This document shows, one piece after another, positions 7,949 through 16,194 of a stretch of DNA of 64,000 nt. Positions within the stretch are counted from its first letter, which is position 1, and each line of letters begins with the position of its first letter. A model generated the notes under the pieces. It did no database searches. It was not told the DNA's origin and saw nothing but the letters and a program-made list of their open reading frames with translations. Position numbers and translations under genes: made by a program. The DNA comes from Aquipseudomonas alcaligenes_A (GTDB taxonomy: Bacteria; Pseudomonadota; Gammaproteobacteria; Pseudomonadales; Pseudomonadaceae): assembly GCA_048595745.1 (NCBI GenBank), contig CP184361.1. The stretch is one strand, 5' to 3'.

Positions 7949-8416
7949 ATGCAACGCTTCCCGACCCTGCTGCTGACTGGCAGCCTGAGCGCCGTTCTGC
8001 TGCTGAGCGGCTGCGCCTCCGACCTCAACGGTTCCACCTACTCGCGCGCCGATGCCCGTGCCGTGCAGACGGTGCGCCTGGGCACCATCGAGTCGCTGCG
8101 CCCGGTACAGATCGAAGGTACCCGCACGCCGATCGGCGCCATCGCCGGGGCTGCGGTGGGCGGCATCGCCGGCAGCAGTATCGGCGGCGGCCGCGGCAGT
8201 ACCATCGCTACGGTGCTTGGCGGCGTGGCCGGCGGCATGGCCGGGGCGGCAGCCGAGGAAGGCCTGACGCGCAGCCAGGGCGTGGAGATCACCGTGCGCG
8301 AGGACGACGGCAACCTGCGCGCCTATGTGCAGGAGGTCGACCCGGCCCAGCAGTTCCGCGTCGGTGATCGCGTGCGCATCGCCTCGGTCAATGGCGCCAG
8401 CCGCGTCACCCTGTAA
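7949..8416 (+). CDS. SlyB-like glycine-zipper outer-membrane lipoprotein
   Basis: The protein has 155 residues. It starts with a lipoprotein signal ending in LLLSGC (lipidated Cys22), followed by a Gly-rich 2TM zipper at about residues 64-97 (IGAIAGAAVGGIAGSSIGGG and a second Gly/Ala run), then a small beta domain ending QFRVGDRVRIASVNG. This is the SlyB/PcpY architecture: an outer-membrane lipoprotein that supports envelope integrity. SlyB is a PhoP-regulon member in enteric bacteria, and the PhoP-like array immediately upstream here fits that. It is transcribed alone or with the YkgJ-like gene downstream. Confidence 0.88.
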   Translation: MQRFPTLLLTGSLSAVLLLSGCASDLNGSTYSRADARAVQTVRLGTIESLRPVQIEGTRTPIGAIAGAAVGGIAGSSIGGGRGSTIATVLGGVAGGMAGAAAEEGLTRSQGVEITVREDDGNLRAYVQEVDPAQQFRVGDRVRIASVNGASRVTL

Positions 8417-8476
8417 GGCATGGCCGTGGTCGGCCGGATGAGCAGGCCGCGCGTGACTGCCGTACACTGCGCGGCC

Positions 8477-8782
8477 ATGAGCACCATTGCCCACCTGCAA
8501 CTTCCCGCCGACGATGCCAGCTGCAGCAACTGCGCGGCCTGCTGCTGCCAGCTGGAAGTCATGCTGATCACCGAGACCGGCGTACCGCAACGTTTCATCA
8601 CCACCGACGCCTGGGGCGGCGAGGTGATGCGCCGCCTGGATGACGGCTGGTGCGCAGCACTGGACCGCGACAGCATGCGCTGCACCATCTATGAGGTGCG
8701 CCCACTGATCTGCCGCGAATTCGAGATGGGCTCGGCCGAGTGCCGTGATGAGCGCCAGGGCATCGCCGCCATTTACCGCTGA
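8477..8782 (+). CDS. YkgJ-family cysteine cluster protein
   Basis: A 101-residue protein with eight or more cysteines in the YkgJ-type arrangement: CSNCAACCCQLE near residues 15-26, WCAALDRDSMRCTIYEVRPLIC in two parts, and a final CRDERQG. Such clusters bind zinc or an iron-sulphur centre, but no reaction is established. I placed the start at ATG 8477 (MSTIAHLQLP). The upstream in-frame ATG at 8420 would add a non-conserved basic extension. It is followed by a strong bidirectional terminator. Confidence 0.8.
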   Translation: MSTIAHLQLPADDASCSNCAACCCQLEVMLITETGVPQRFITTDAWGGEVMRRLDDGWCAALDRDSMRCTIYEVRPLICREFEMGSAECRDERQGIAAIYR

Positions 8783-8792
8783 CCATCGGCCA

Positions 8793-8824
8793 CAAAAAAG
8801 CCGGGCACCCAGCCCGGCTTTTTC
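8793..8824. terminator. bidirectional intrinsic terminator
   Basis: AAAAAAGCCGGGC-accca-GCCCGGCTTTTTC forms a strong GC stem with A and T tracts on both sides. It separates the plus-strand ykgJ-like gene from minus-strand pagL. Confidence 0.9.
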
Positions 8825-8838
8825 ACACCCAGCGCCGC

Positions 8839-9351
8839 TTAGAAGCTTGTGCGGTAATGCAGCGTGTAGGCTTCGACGCCATCGTTGGGCTGCTTGATGC
8901 CGGCGTTGGAGTAATGCAGCGCGCGGATGCCGATCTCCTGGCCGGAGAAACGCAGGCCGGCACCGAGGCGGTCCTCAAACTGGAAGGACGAGCCCAGGTC
9001 GTTGTCTTCCAGGTCGGTATCGGCGAAGGCAGCGACGCCGATACCGGCCTCGATGTAAGGCTGCACGCTCTCGCCGGCGAACTCGTAGACGAACACCGGG
9101 CTGAACGACAGGCTGTGGTTGCTCGACGTCTCGTCACCGTCCCAGTAGGTGTAGCCGGCATCCCAGTAGCCGGTCAGGCGGCCGACACTGCTTTGCCACC
9201 AGCTGCTATCCCAGTTCCACTGGGCACCGAGGCGATAGACCATGTTGGAGTCGCCGCTCTGACCGATGGCGGCGGTGAAGTCCACAGCCTGTGCAGACAG
9301 GCTCCCCAGCGCAAGGGCCGCCAAGGCGGCCAGAGAACAGATCTTTTTCAT
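8839..9351 (-). CDS. pagL: lipid A 3-O-deacylase PagL
   Basis: This outer-membrane beta-barrel hydrolase removes the 3-O acyl chain from lipid A. The 170-residue precursor has a signal peptide of about 22 residues (cleavage after SLSAQA) and eight amphipathic strands. It ends with LHYSNAGIKQPNDGVEAYTL, which holds the PagL triad: His146, Ser148 and Glu160 by my count. The terminal Phe (YRTSF) fits barrel insertion signals. The start ATG at 9351 follows an AGGA sequence; the frame stays open upstream but that part has no signal peptide. TATACT-like -10 elements lie upstream near 9385-9410. Confidence 0.92.
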   Translation of the reverse strand: MKKICSLAALAALALGSLSAQAVDFTAAIGQSGDSNMVYRLGAQWNWDSSWWQSSVGRLTGYWDAGYTYWDGDETSSNHSLSFSPVFVYEFAGESVQPYIEAGIGVAAFADTDLEDNDLGSSFQFEDRLGAGLRFSGQEIGIRALHYSNAGIKQPNDGVEAYTLHYRTSF

Positions 9352-9442
9352 TATGACGTCCTGTACGGAAATGAAACGACGGTATAGGCACACAAAGAGT
9401 ATAGAAATTGCCCCCCCTAAGAAAAGCCGCCACTTGCGGCCC

Positions 9443-10231
9443 TCAGGGTAGCGCCGCCACGGCCGGAGCCTCACCCCAGAGCACCGGCAACACCCGGGCC
9501 AGCTGCTCCGGCGCGGCGCTGGACCAGAACTGCGCGCCACCCTCGCCGTCCGCCGCCAGCAGGCCGCGTTCGGCCAGCAACTGCTCCAGCCGCCTTGCCA
9601 CCGCCGCACCGGTATCGACCAGGCTGACGGACGCCGGCACCAGCTCGCGCAGCAGCGGCTTGATGAAGGGATAGTGGGTGCAGCCGAGGATCAGCGTGTC
9701 GCAGCCCTCGGCCAGCAGCGGCTCGACCCAGCCTTGCAGCAGCGCGCGGGTGCGCGGACTGTCCAGTTCACCGGCTTCGATCTGCTCGACCAACCCCGGG
9801 CAGGGCTGGGTGATCACCCGCACGTCGGCGGCAAACCGATCCAGCAGCGCGGCGAACTTGGCACTTTTCAGCGTACCGGTGGTGGCCAGCACACCGACCG
9901 CGCCGCTGCGGGTGGCGGCCGCCGCCGGCTTGACTGCCGGCTCCATGCCGACGATGGGCAATGCGGGGTAGCGTTCGCGCAACTCGGCCACCGCCGCAGC
10001 GGTCGCGGTGTTGCAGGCCAGCACCAGCGCCTTGGCGCCCTGGCCGAGGAGAAACTCGGCGATGTGCTGGCTGCGTGCGCGGATGAACTCTGCGCTCTTC
10101 TCGCCGTAGGGCACATGGCCGCTGTCGGCCACGTACAGCAGCGATTCACGCGGCAGGCGCGCGCGGATCTCGCGCAGCACCGAGAGACCGCCGACGCCGG
10201 AATCGAACACACCGATCGGTGCCTGGCTCAT
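9443..10231 (-). CDS. murI: glutamate racemase
   Basis: MurI interconverts L- and D-glutamate, providing D-Glu for peptidoglycan. At 262 residues the length is normal. It begins PIGVFDSGVGGLSVLREI and has both catalytic cysteine motifs, ALVLACNTATAAAVAELR and LILGCTHYPFIKPLL. I take ATG 10231 (MSQAPIGV), which overlaps the moeB stop by 4 bp; longer upstream starts lie inside moeB. It is the last gene of the minus-strand cluster hemA-prfA-prmC-moeB-murI. Confidence 0.95.
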   Translation of the reverse strand: MSQAPIGVFDSGVGGLSVLREIRARLPRESLLYVADSGHVPYGEKSAEFIRARSQHIAEFLLGQGAKALVLACNTATAAAVAELRERYPALPIVGMEPAVKPAAAATRSGAVGVLATTGTLKSAKFAALLDRFAADVRVITQPCPGLVEQIEAGELDSPRTRALLQGWVEPLLAEGCDTLILGCTHYPFIKPLLRELVPASVSLVDTGAAVARRLEQLLAERGLLAADGEGGAQFWSSAAPEQLARVLPVLWGEAPAVAALP

Positions 10232-10989
10232 GGCCGCGCTCCGCACACCGAACACGCGGGGTCGCGCTTGACCCGCAGCTCGCGAAAGCGCGAACCCAAC
10301 GCGTCGATCAGCAGCAGGCGACCCACCAGCGGCTCGCCAAAACCGGCCAGCAGCTTGAGCGCCTCCAGCGCCTGCAGACTGCCGACCAGGCCTACCAATG
10401 GGCCGACCACACCGGCCTCGCTGCAGGTCAGCTCGGCCTCGCTGCCATGGCCATAGAGGCAGTGATAGCAAGGGCTGGCTGTGTCGCGCGGGTCGAACAC
10501 CGCGAGCTGACCCTCCAGGCGGATCGCCGCGCCGGACACCAGCGGCTTGCCGGCGGCCACACAGGCGGCGTTGACCGCCTCGCGGGTGGTGAAGTTGTCC
10601 GAGCAGTCCAGCACCAGATCGACCGCTGCCACCGCCGCCGCCAGCGATTCCTCGTCCAGCGCCGAGCGATGCGGCACCAGGGCGATCTGCGGATTAATCG
10701 CGGACAGACGGGCCATCGCCGAGTCGACCTTGGCCACGCCGACCTGCTCGCTGTCGTGAATGATCTGCCGCTGCAGATTGGTCAGGTCGACCCTGTCGAA
10801 GTCGGCCAGGTGCAGCTCGCCGACCCCGGCGGCGGCCAGGTACAGAGCCGCCGGTGAGCCGAGGCCGCCGAGCCCGACGATCAGCACCCGGCTCTGCTTG
10901 AGACGCAGCTGCCCCGCCACATCGATCTGCGGCAGCAGTATCTGCCGGCTGTAGCGCAGCAGCTCGTCGTCGTTCAGTTCCAGGCTCAT
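10228..10989 (-). CDS. moeB: molybdopterin-synthase adenylyltransferase (HesA/MoeB/ThiF family)
   Basis: An E1-like enzyme of 253 residues that adenylates the C-terminal glycine of MoaD. The ATP site VLIVGLGGLGSPAALYLA, the ADFDRVDLTNLQRQIIH segment, the DCSDNFTTREAVN region and the zinc cysteines CYHC and CSVC are all visible. I prefer ATG 10989, which forms an ATGA overlap with the prmC stop, over the ATG at 10998. In many bacteria this gene sits between prmC and murI with no moaD nearby, so sulphur-carrier activation in another pathway is possible. Confidence 0.9.
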   Translation of the reverse strand: MSLELNDDELLRYSRQILLPQIDVAGQLRLKQSRVLIVGLGGLGSPAALYLAAAGVGELHLADFDRVDLTNLQRQIIHDSEQVGVAKVDSAMARLSAINPQIALVPHRSALDEESLAAAVAAVDLVLDCSDNFTTREAVNAACVAAGKPLVSGAAIRLEGQLAVFDPRDTASPCYHCLYGHGSEAELTCSEAGVVGPLVGLVGSLQALEALKLLAGFGEPLVGRLLLIDALGSRFRELRVKRDPACSVCGARP

Positions 10990-11816
10990 GGCGTCCATCG
11001 TCCCAGGGAAATGCGTTCGTGGCCGCCGAGGTCACGACGGCTGTGAACCTCGGTGAAACCGGCAGCGGCCAGCAGCCCGCGCACGGCCTCGGCCTGATCG
11101 TAGCCATGCTCCAGCAGCAGCCAGCCGCCGGCTTCAAGGTGCTGCGGCGCCTGGGCGATGATCTGGCGGATATCGTCCAGCCCGTCGACGCCGGCCACCA
11201 GCGCGCTGAGCGGCTCGAAGCGCACATCACCCTCGCCTAGATGGCGGTCGTCCGCGGCAATGTAGGGCGGGTTGCTGAGGATCAGGTCGAAACGCTCGCC
11301 AGCCAGGCCGTCGAACCAGCTGCTCTGGCGAAACTCGGCGTTGCCCAGGTGGAGGCGCTGGCGATTGCGCTCGGCCAGTTCCACCGCCTCGGCGATACGA
11401 TCCACGCCGGTCACCTGCCAGCCGCCGCGCTCGCAGGCCAGGGCCAGGGCGATGGCACCAGTGCCGGTGCCCAGGTCGAGCACCCGCAGCGGCGTAGCCG
11501 GAGCCAGCTGCAGGGCAGCCTCCACCAGCAGCTCAGTGTCGGGGCGGGGAATCAGGGTGTGCGGCGCCACTTCCAGGTCCAGGCTCCAGAAGCCCTGGTG
11601 ACCGAGGATATAGGCCACCGGCTCACCCATCCGGCGGCGCTCCAGCAGGGCAGCGAAAGCGGCCAGCTGTTCGGCACCCGGCTCATGCTCGGGCCAGGTG
11701 CGCAGGTAGCTGCGCGACTTGCCCAGGGCGGCGGCCAGCAACAGCTCGGCATCCAGCCGCGCCGTCGGCGAGGCGGGCAGTTCGGCGCTGTCGAGCAGGG
11801 ATTGGATGGTGGCCAT
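10986..11816 (-). CDS. prmC: peptide chain release factor N5-glutamine methyltransferase
   Basis: PrmC methylates the glutamine of the GGQ motif in release factors RF1 and RF2. The 276-residue protein has an N-terminal helical substrate domain, the SAM motif VLDLGTGTGAIALALA and the glutamine-binding NPPY motif (LILSNPPYIA). The substrate gene prfA is directly upstream in the same orientation. I start at ATG 11816 (MATIQSLL); an ATG at 11822 would add two residues. Confidence 0.95.
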   Translation of the reverse strand: MATIQSLLDSAELPASPTARLDAELLLAAALGKSRSYLRTWPEHEPGAEQLAAFAALLERRRMGEPVAYILGHQGFWSLDLEVAPHTLIPRPDTELLVEAALQLAPATPLRVLDLGTGTGAIALALACERGGWQVTGVDRIAEAVELAERNRQRLHLGNAEFRQSSWFDGLAGERFDLILSNPPYIAADDRHLGEGDVRFEPLSALVAGVDGLDDIRQIIAQAPQHLEAGGWLLLEHGYDQAEAVRGLLAAAGFTEVHSRRDLGGHERISLGRWTP

Positions 11817-11833
11817 GCACAAGGTCCTATGCC

Positions 11834-11946
11834 TTCAACCCCCTCTCCCCCTGGGAGAGGGCTGGAGTGAGGGAGTCGCAGGCCACTCGGAGCAACCTGA
11901 AAGCCCCTCCACCCGGCCCCTCTCCCGGCGGGAGAGGGGTGAAATC
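11834..11946. repeat. inverted REP pair (BIME-like) between prfA and prmC
   Basis: Two copies of a CCCTCTCCC...GGGAGAGGG hairpin unit face each other, each with a conserved flank (GGCTGGAGTGAGGG in one, its complement-like CCTCCACCCGGCC in the other). About 45 bp lie between the hairpins. This is the arrangement of bacterial interspersed mosaic elements. It sits in the operon between prfA and prmC and could give an mRNA processing or stabilising structure. The same hairpin core is at 7258-7286. Confidence 0.75.
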
Positions 11947-11948
11947 AA

Positions 11949-13031
11949 TCAATCGCCCAGCGCCGCCAGCTGGTCGGCCTGGTATTCCTGCAGCAGCGGT
12001 TCGATCACCTGCTCCACCGCGCCACCGATCACTTCGTTCAGCGAATACAGGGTCAGGTTGATGCGGTGGTCGGTGACCCGCCCTTGCGGGAAGTTGTAGG
12101 TGCGGATGCGCTCCGAGCGGTCGCCGGAACCCACCAGCAGGCGGCGGGTATCGGAGATTTCCTTGTGCGCGGCGGCGTCCTGCTGGTCCTGCAGCTTGGC
12201 CGCCAGCCAGGCCATGGCCTTGGCGCGGTTCTTGTGCTGCGAGCGTTCTTCCTGGCACTCCACCACCATGCCGGTGGGCAGGTGGGTGATGCGGATCGCC
12301 GAATCGGTCTTGTTCACGTGCTGGCCACCGGCGCCCGAGGCGCGGTAGGTGTCCACGCGCAGATCGGCCGGGTTGATCTCGATGGCCTGCTGTTCGTCCG
12401 GCTCCGGCAGCACGGCGACGGTGCAGGCGGAGGTGTGGATGCGCCCCTGCGATTCGGTCTCCGGCACGCGCTGCACGCGGTGGGCGCCGGACTCGAACTT
12501 GAGCTTGGCGTAGACGTTGTCGCCTTCCACCCGGCTGATGACCTCCTTGTAACCGCCATGCTCGCCGATGTTTTCCGAGAGGATCTCGACCCGCCAGCCC
12601 TGGCGCTCGGCATAACGCGAATACATGCGGAACAGGTCGCCGGAGAAGATCGCCGCCTCGTCGCCACCCGTGCCGGCACGGATTTCCAGGAACACGTTGC
12701 GCCCGTCGTTGGGGTCCTTGGGCAGCAGCATGCGCTGCAGGCGGTCTTCCAGCCCGAGCAGGGCCTCCTTGGCCTGGGCCACTTCCTCCTCGGCCATCTC
12801 GCGCATTTCCGGGTCGCCGTCCTTGAGCAGCGCCTGGGCGCCCTCGAGGTCGTCCTGGGTCTTGCGGAACTCGCGGTAGGCGGCGATGACCGGCTCGACT
12901 TCGGCGTACTCCTTGGAGTAGGCGCGGAAGCGGTTCTGGTCGCTGATCACCTCGGCATCGCCGAGCAGCGCGGTGAGCTCCTCGAAACGGTCGTGGAGGA
13001 TGTCGAGTTTCTTCAGCAGGGAGGCTTTCAT
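11949..13031 (-). CDS. prfA: peptide chain release factor 1
   Basis: RF1 reads UAA and UAG and triggers peptide release. The 360-residue length is standard. The GGQ loop is in YRASGAGGQHVNKTDSAIRI, the second domain carries VQRVPETESQGRIHTSACTV, and the coiled N-terminal domain is typical. The ATG at 13031 overlaps the hemA stop by 4 bp. The order hemA-prfA-prmC is a common gammaproteobacterial operon. Confidence 0.97.
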   Translation of the reverse strand: MKASLLKKLDILHDRFEELTALLGDAEVISDQNRFRAYSKEYAEVEPVIAAYREFRKTQDDLEGAQALLKDGDPEMREMAEEEVAQAKEALLGLEDRLQRMLLPKDPNDGRNVFLEIRAGTGGDEAAIFSGDLFRMYSRYAERQGWRVEILSENIGEHGGYKEVISRVEGDNVYAKLKFESGAHRVQRVPETESQGRIHTSACTVAVLPEPDEQQAIEINPADLRVDTYRASGAGGQHVNKTDSAIRITHLPTGMVVECQEERSQHKNRAKAMAWLAAKLQDQQDAAAHKEISDTRRLLVGSGDRSERIRTYNFPQGRVTDHRINLTLYSLNEVIGGAVEQVIEPLLQEYQADQLAALGD

Positions 13032-14296
13032 GGTTTGCTCGGGCCCTCGTCGAGGGCAAAGAGTTCCTGGGCCACGGCCAGCGCTTCGAAGCGGCCGTCG
13101 GCAGAGATTTTCTTCAGCTGCACGCTGGGTGCGTGCAGCAGCTTGTTGGTCAGGCCACGGGCCAGCTGGGCCAGCACGTCCTCGGCGTTGCCGCCGGCGG
13201 CGAGCAGGCGCTGCGCCTTGGCCAGCTCCTCGTCGCGCAGGCGCTCGGCCTGCTGGCGGTAGGCCTTGAGCACGTCCACCGCGGCCAGTTCGCGCAGGCG
13301 CTGCATGAAGTCGTCGGCACCGGCGGACACCAGCTCCTCGGCCGCCTGGGCCGCGCCCTGACGGCTCTTGAGGTTTTCCTCGATGACCTCGTGCAGATCG
13401 TCCACGGTGTAGAGGTAGACGTCATCCAGCTCGCCCACTTCCGGCTCGATGTCGCGCGGTACGGCGATGTCGACCATGAACATGGGCTTGTGCTTGCGCT
13501 GCTTGAGCGCACGCTCCACCGCGCCCTTGCCCAGAATCGGCAACTGGCTGGCGGTCGAGCTGATGACGATATCGCTGTGCGCCAGCTCCTGCGGGATGTC
13601 CGCCAGCAACACGGCGTGGGCGCCGAACTGCTCGGCCAGCTGGCTGGCGCGCTCGAGGGTGCGGTTGGCCACCACGATGCGCTTCACGCCCTGGTCATGC
13701 AGGTGGCGGGCGACCAGGCTGATGGTCTCGCCAGCGCCGATCAGCAGCGCCTGGCTGCGGTGCAGGTCGGCGAAGATCTGCTTGGCCAGGCTGACGGCGG
13801 CGAAGGCCACCGACACCGGGTTCTCGCCGATGGCGGTATCGGTGCGCACGGTCTTGGCGGTGCTGAACGTGGCCTGGAACAGGCGGCCGAGCAACGGGCC
13901 GACGGTGCCGGCCTCACGCGCCACGGCGTAGGCAGACTTCATCTGGCCGAGAATCTGCGGCTCGCCAAGGATCATCGAGTCCAGCCCGGCGGCCACTCGC
14001 ATCATGTGGCGCACGGCGTCGTTGTCCTGGTGGATATAGGCGCAGGCACGCAGCTCATCGAGATTGAGGCGGTGGTAGTCGGCCAGCCAGCGCAGCACTT
14101 CGTCGGCGGACAGCTGGTCCTGCTCCAGGTACAGCTCGCTGCGGTTGCAGGTGGAGAGGATCGCCGCCTCGCGGCTGGGCGTGAGGCGACAGAGCTGCTG
14201 CAGGGCCTCGACCAGCTGCTCGGGGGTGAAGGCCACGCGTTCGCGGACGTCCACCGAGGCGGTCTTGTGGTTGATACCGAGGGCGAGGAAGGCCAT
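13028..14296 (-). CDS. hemA: glutamyl-tRNA reductase
   Basis: HemA reduces glutamyl-tRNA(Glu) to glutamate-1-semialdehyde, the first committed step of tetrapyrrole synthesis. It has 422 residues. The catalytic cysteine is in AAILSTCNRSELYLEQ (about residue 50). The NADPH domain shows SQALLIGAGETISLVARHL and KRIVVANRTLERA, and a C-terminal dimerisation helix follows. This is the first gene of the minus-strand operon; its promoter must lie in 14297-14463, shared divergently with the TPR lipoprotein gene. Confidence 0.97.
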   Translation of the reverse strand: MAFLALGINHKTASVDVRERVAFTPEQLVEALQQLCRLTPSREAAILSTCNRSELYLEQDQLSADEVLRWLADYHRLNLDELRACAYIHQDNDAVRHMMRVAAGLDSMILGEPQILGQMKSAYAVAREAGTVGPLLGRLFQATFSTAKTVRTDTAIGENPVSVAFAAVSLAKQIFADLHRSQALLIGAGETISLVARHLHDQGVKRIVVANRTLERASQLAEQFGAHAVLLADIPQELAHSDIVISSTASQLPILGKGAVERALKQRKHKPMFMVDIAVPRDIEPEVGELDDVYLYTVDDLHEVIEENLKSRQGAAQAAEELVSAGADDFMQRLRELAAVDVLKAYRQQAERLRDEELAKAQRLLAAGGNAEDVLAQLARGLTNKLLHAPSVQLKKISADGRFEALAVAQELFALDEGPSKP

Positions 14297-14463
14297 GCAG
14301 AGTCGCTAGACAGGTTTGAAAGACCGGCAATTGTCCTACGTCACCCGAGGCAGGACAACTGGCGCGACAAATTGACCCGTTCGGCAAACCCGCGTGGCGC
14401 GGTGGGCTTGCGCCCGCCGCTTGTGTCATGATGCAGCCACGCCACGGACCGCAGCTTTCCTTT

Positions 14464-16191
14464 ATGAACAAATCCCTCGCGTTGCTGACTGCCTCCCTCC
14501 TGCTCGCCGGCTGCCAGAGCCTGGCCCCCACGCCGGACGGCACCCCGCCGGTGGAGGATGCCAATACCAGCCAGGCCGCGCCCGAGCCCAAGCAGTACGC
14601 TTCGTTCAGCGAAGAGACCCTGTACGCCTTGCTCGCTGCCGAGCTGGCCGGCCAGCGCAACCGCTTCGACATCGCCCTGGGCAACTATGTGCAGCAGGCC
14701 AATGCCACCCGCGACCCCGGCGTCGCCGAGCGCGCCTTCCGCATCGCCGAGTACCTGGGCGCCGAGCAGGCGGCCCTGGACAGTGCGCTGATCTGGTCCG
14801 ACAGCGCGCCCGACAGCCTCGACGCCCAACGCGCGGCTGCCGTGCAGCTGGCGCGTGCCGGTCGCTACGACGAGTCCATGCGCTACATGGAAAAGGTGCT
14901 GCAGCGCCAGGGCGACACGCACTTCGACTTCCTCGCCCTGTCAGCCGCCGAAACCGACCCGGATACTCGCGCCGGGCTGCTGCAGAGCTTCGATCGCCTG
15001 CTGCAGAAATACCCGGAAAACGGCCAGCTGCTGTTCGGCAAGGCGCTGCTGCTGCACCAGGACAACCGCGCCGAAGAAGCCCTGGAACTGCTCGAGGCGC
15101 ATGCCGCCAGCGAGCAGGAGATTCCGCCACTGCTGTTGCGCGCCCGCCTCCTGCAGGGCCTGCAGCGCGGTGAGGAAGCCGCCAAGCTGCTGCAGAAGGG
15201 CCTGGACAAGCACCCGGAAGACAAACGCCTGCGCCTGACCTATGCCCGCCAGCTGGTCGAACTCAAGCGCCTGGACGAAGCCAAGAGCGAGTTTTCCGGG
15301 CTGGTCCAACAGTTCCCCGATGACGACGACCTGCGCTACTCCCTGGCCCTGGTGTGCCTGGAGGATGAAGCCTGGGACGAAGCAGCCACCTACCTGGAAG
15401 AGCTGGTCGCACGCAACGCCCACACCGATGCCGCCCACTTCAACCTGGGCCGCATCTATGAACAGCGCGGCGATAAGGAGAGCGCGCTGATCGAGTACGG
15501 CCTGGTCGGCCCGGGCGAGGACTTTCTGCCCGCTCAGGCGCGCCAGACCGAGATCCTCTTCGAACAAGGCCGCGCCGCCGAGGCCGGCAATCGTCTGGCG
15601 CGCAGCCGCGAAGCCCAGCCCGACTATGCCATCCAGCTGTACCTGATCGAGTCCGAGGCCCTGGCCAACCGTCAGCGCATCGACGAGTCCTGGCAGGTAA
15701 TCGTCAAGGCCCTGGAGCAGTTCCCCGGCGATACCAACCTGCTCTATACGCGTGCCATGCTGGCCGAGAAGCGTGGCGACCTGAACGGCCTGGAGCGCGA
15801 CCTGCGCGACATCATCGCGCGTGAACCGGACAACGCCACTGCGCTCAATGCCCTCGGCTACACCCTGGCCGACCGCACCAGCCGCTACGAGGAGGCCAAG
15901 GCCCTGATCGAGCAGGCGCACCAGCTCAACCCGGAAGACGCCGCAACCCTCGACAGCCTGGGCTGGGTCCACTATCGGCTGGGCAACCTGGACGAGGCCG
16001 AGCGCCACCTGCGCGCTGCCCTGGCCAGATTCCCCGACCACGAGGTCGCCGCCCACCTGGGCGAAGTGCTGTGGGTCCAGGGCAAGCAGCGCGAGGCCCG
16101 TGAGGTCTGGGCCACCGCCCTGGAAGCCAAGCCCGACAGCCCCATCCTGCGCGCCACCATCAAGCGCCTGACCGGTTCCGAGAAGCCCTGA
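14464..16191 (+). CDS. tetratricopeptide-repeat lipoprotein
   Basis: A 575-residue protein with a lipoprotein signal (MNKSLALLTASLLLAGC, Cys at residue 17) followed by many TPR units. Recognisable repeats include AALNALGYTLADRTSRYEEA and AATLDSLGWVHYRLGNLDEA near the C terminus. It should be an outer-membrane-anchored periplasmic scaffold. In pseudomonads it always precedes lolB, three bases downstream here, suggesting a link to lipoprotein sorting or the envelope; this is inference. ATG 14464 gives the signal peptide, while the in-frame ATG 14428 would not. Confidence 0.9.
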   Translation: MNKSLALLTASLLLAGCQSLAPTPDGTPPVEDANTSQAAPEPKQYASFSEETLYALLAAELAGQRNRFDIALGNYVQQANATRDPGVAERAFRIAEYLGAEQAALDSALIWSDSAPDSLDAQRAAAVQLARAGRYDESMRYMEKVLQRQGDTHFDFLALSAAETDPDTRAGLLQSFDRLLQKYPENGQLLFGKALLLHQDNRAEEALELLEAHAASEQEIPPLLLRARLLQGLQRGEEAAKLLQKGLDKHPEDKRLRLTYARQLVELKRLDEAKSEFSGLVQQFPDDDDLRYSLALVCLEDEAWDEAATYLEELVARNAHTDAAHFNLGRIYEQRGDKESALIEYGLVGPGEDFLPAQARQTEILFEQGRAAEAGNRLARSREAQPDYAIQLYLIESEALANRQRIDESWQVIVKALEQFPGDTNLLYTRAMLAEKRGDLNGLERDLRDIIAREPDNATALNALGYTLADRTSRYEEAKALIEQAHQLNPEDAATLDSLGWVHYRLGNLDEAERHLRAALARFPDHEVAAHLGEVLWVQGKQREAREVWATALEAKPDSPILRATIKRLTGSEKP

Positions 16192-16194
16192 TCC

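Noticed and set aside
11834..11946. CRISPR-like repeat array
   Set aside because: Only two facing hairpins, inverted rather than direct, with no spacers or cas genes. No CRISPR array was seen anywhere in the window.
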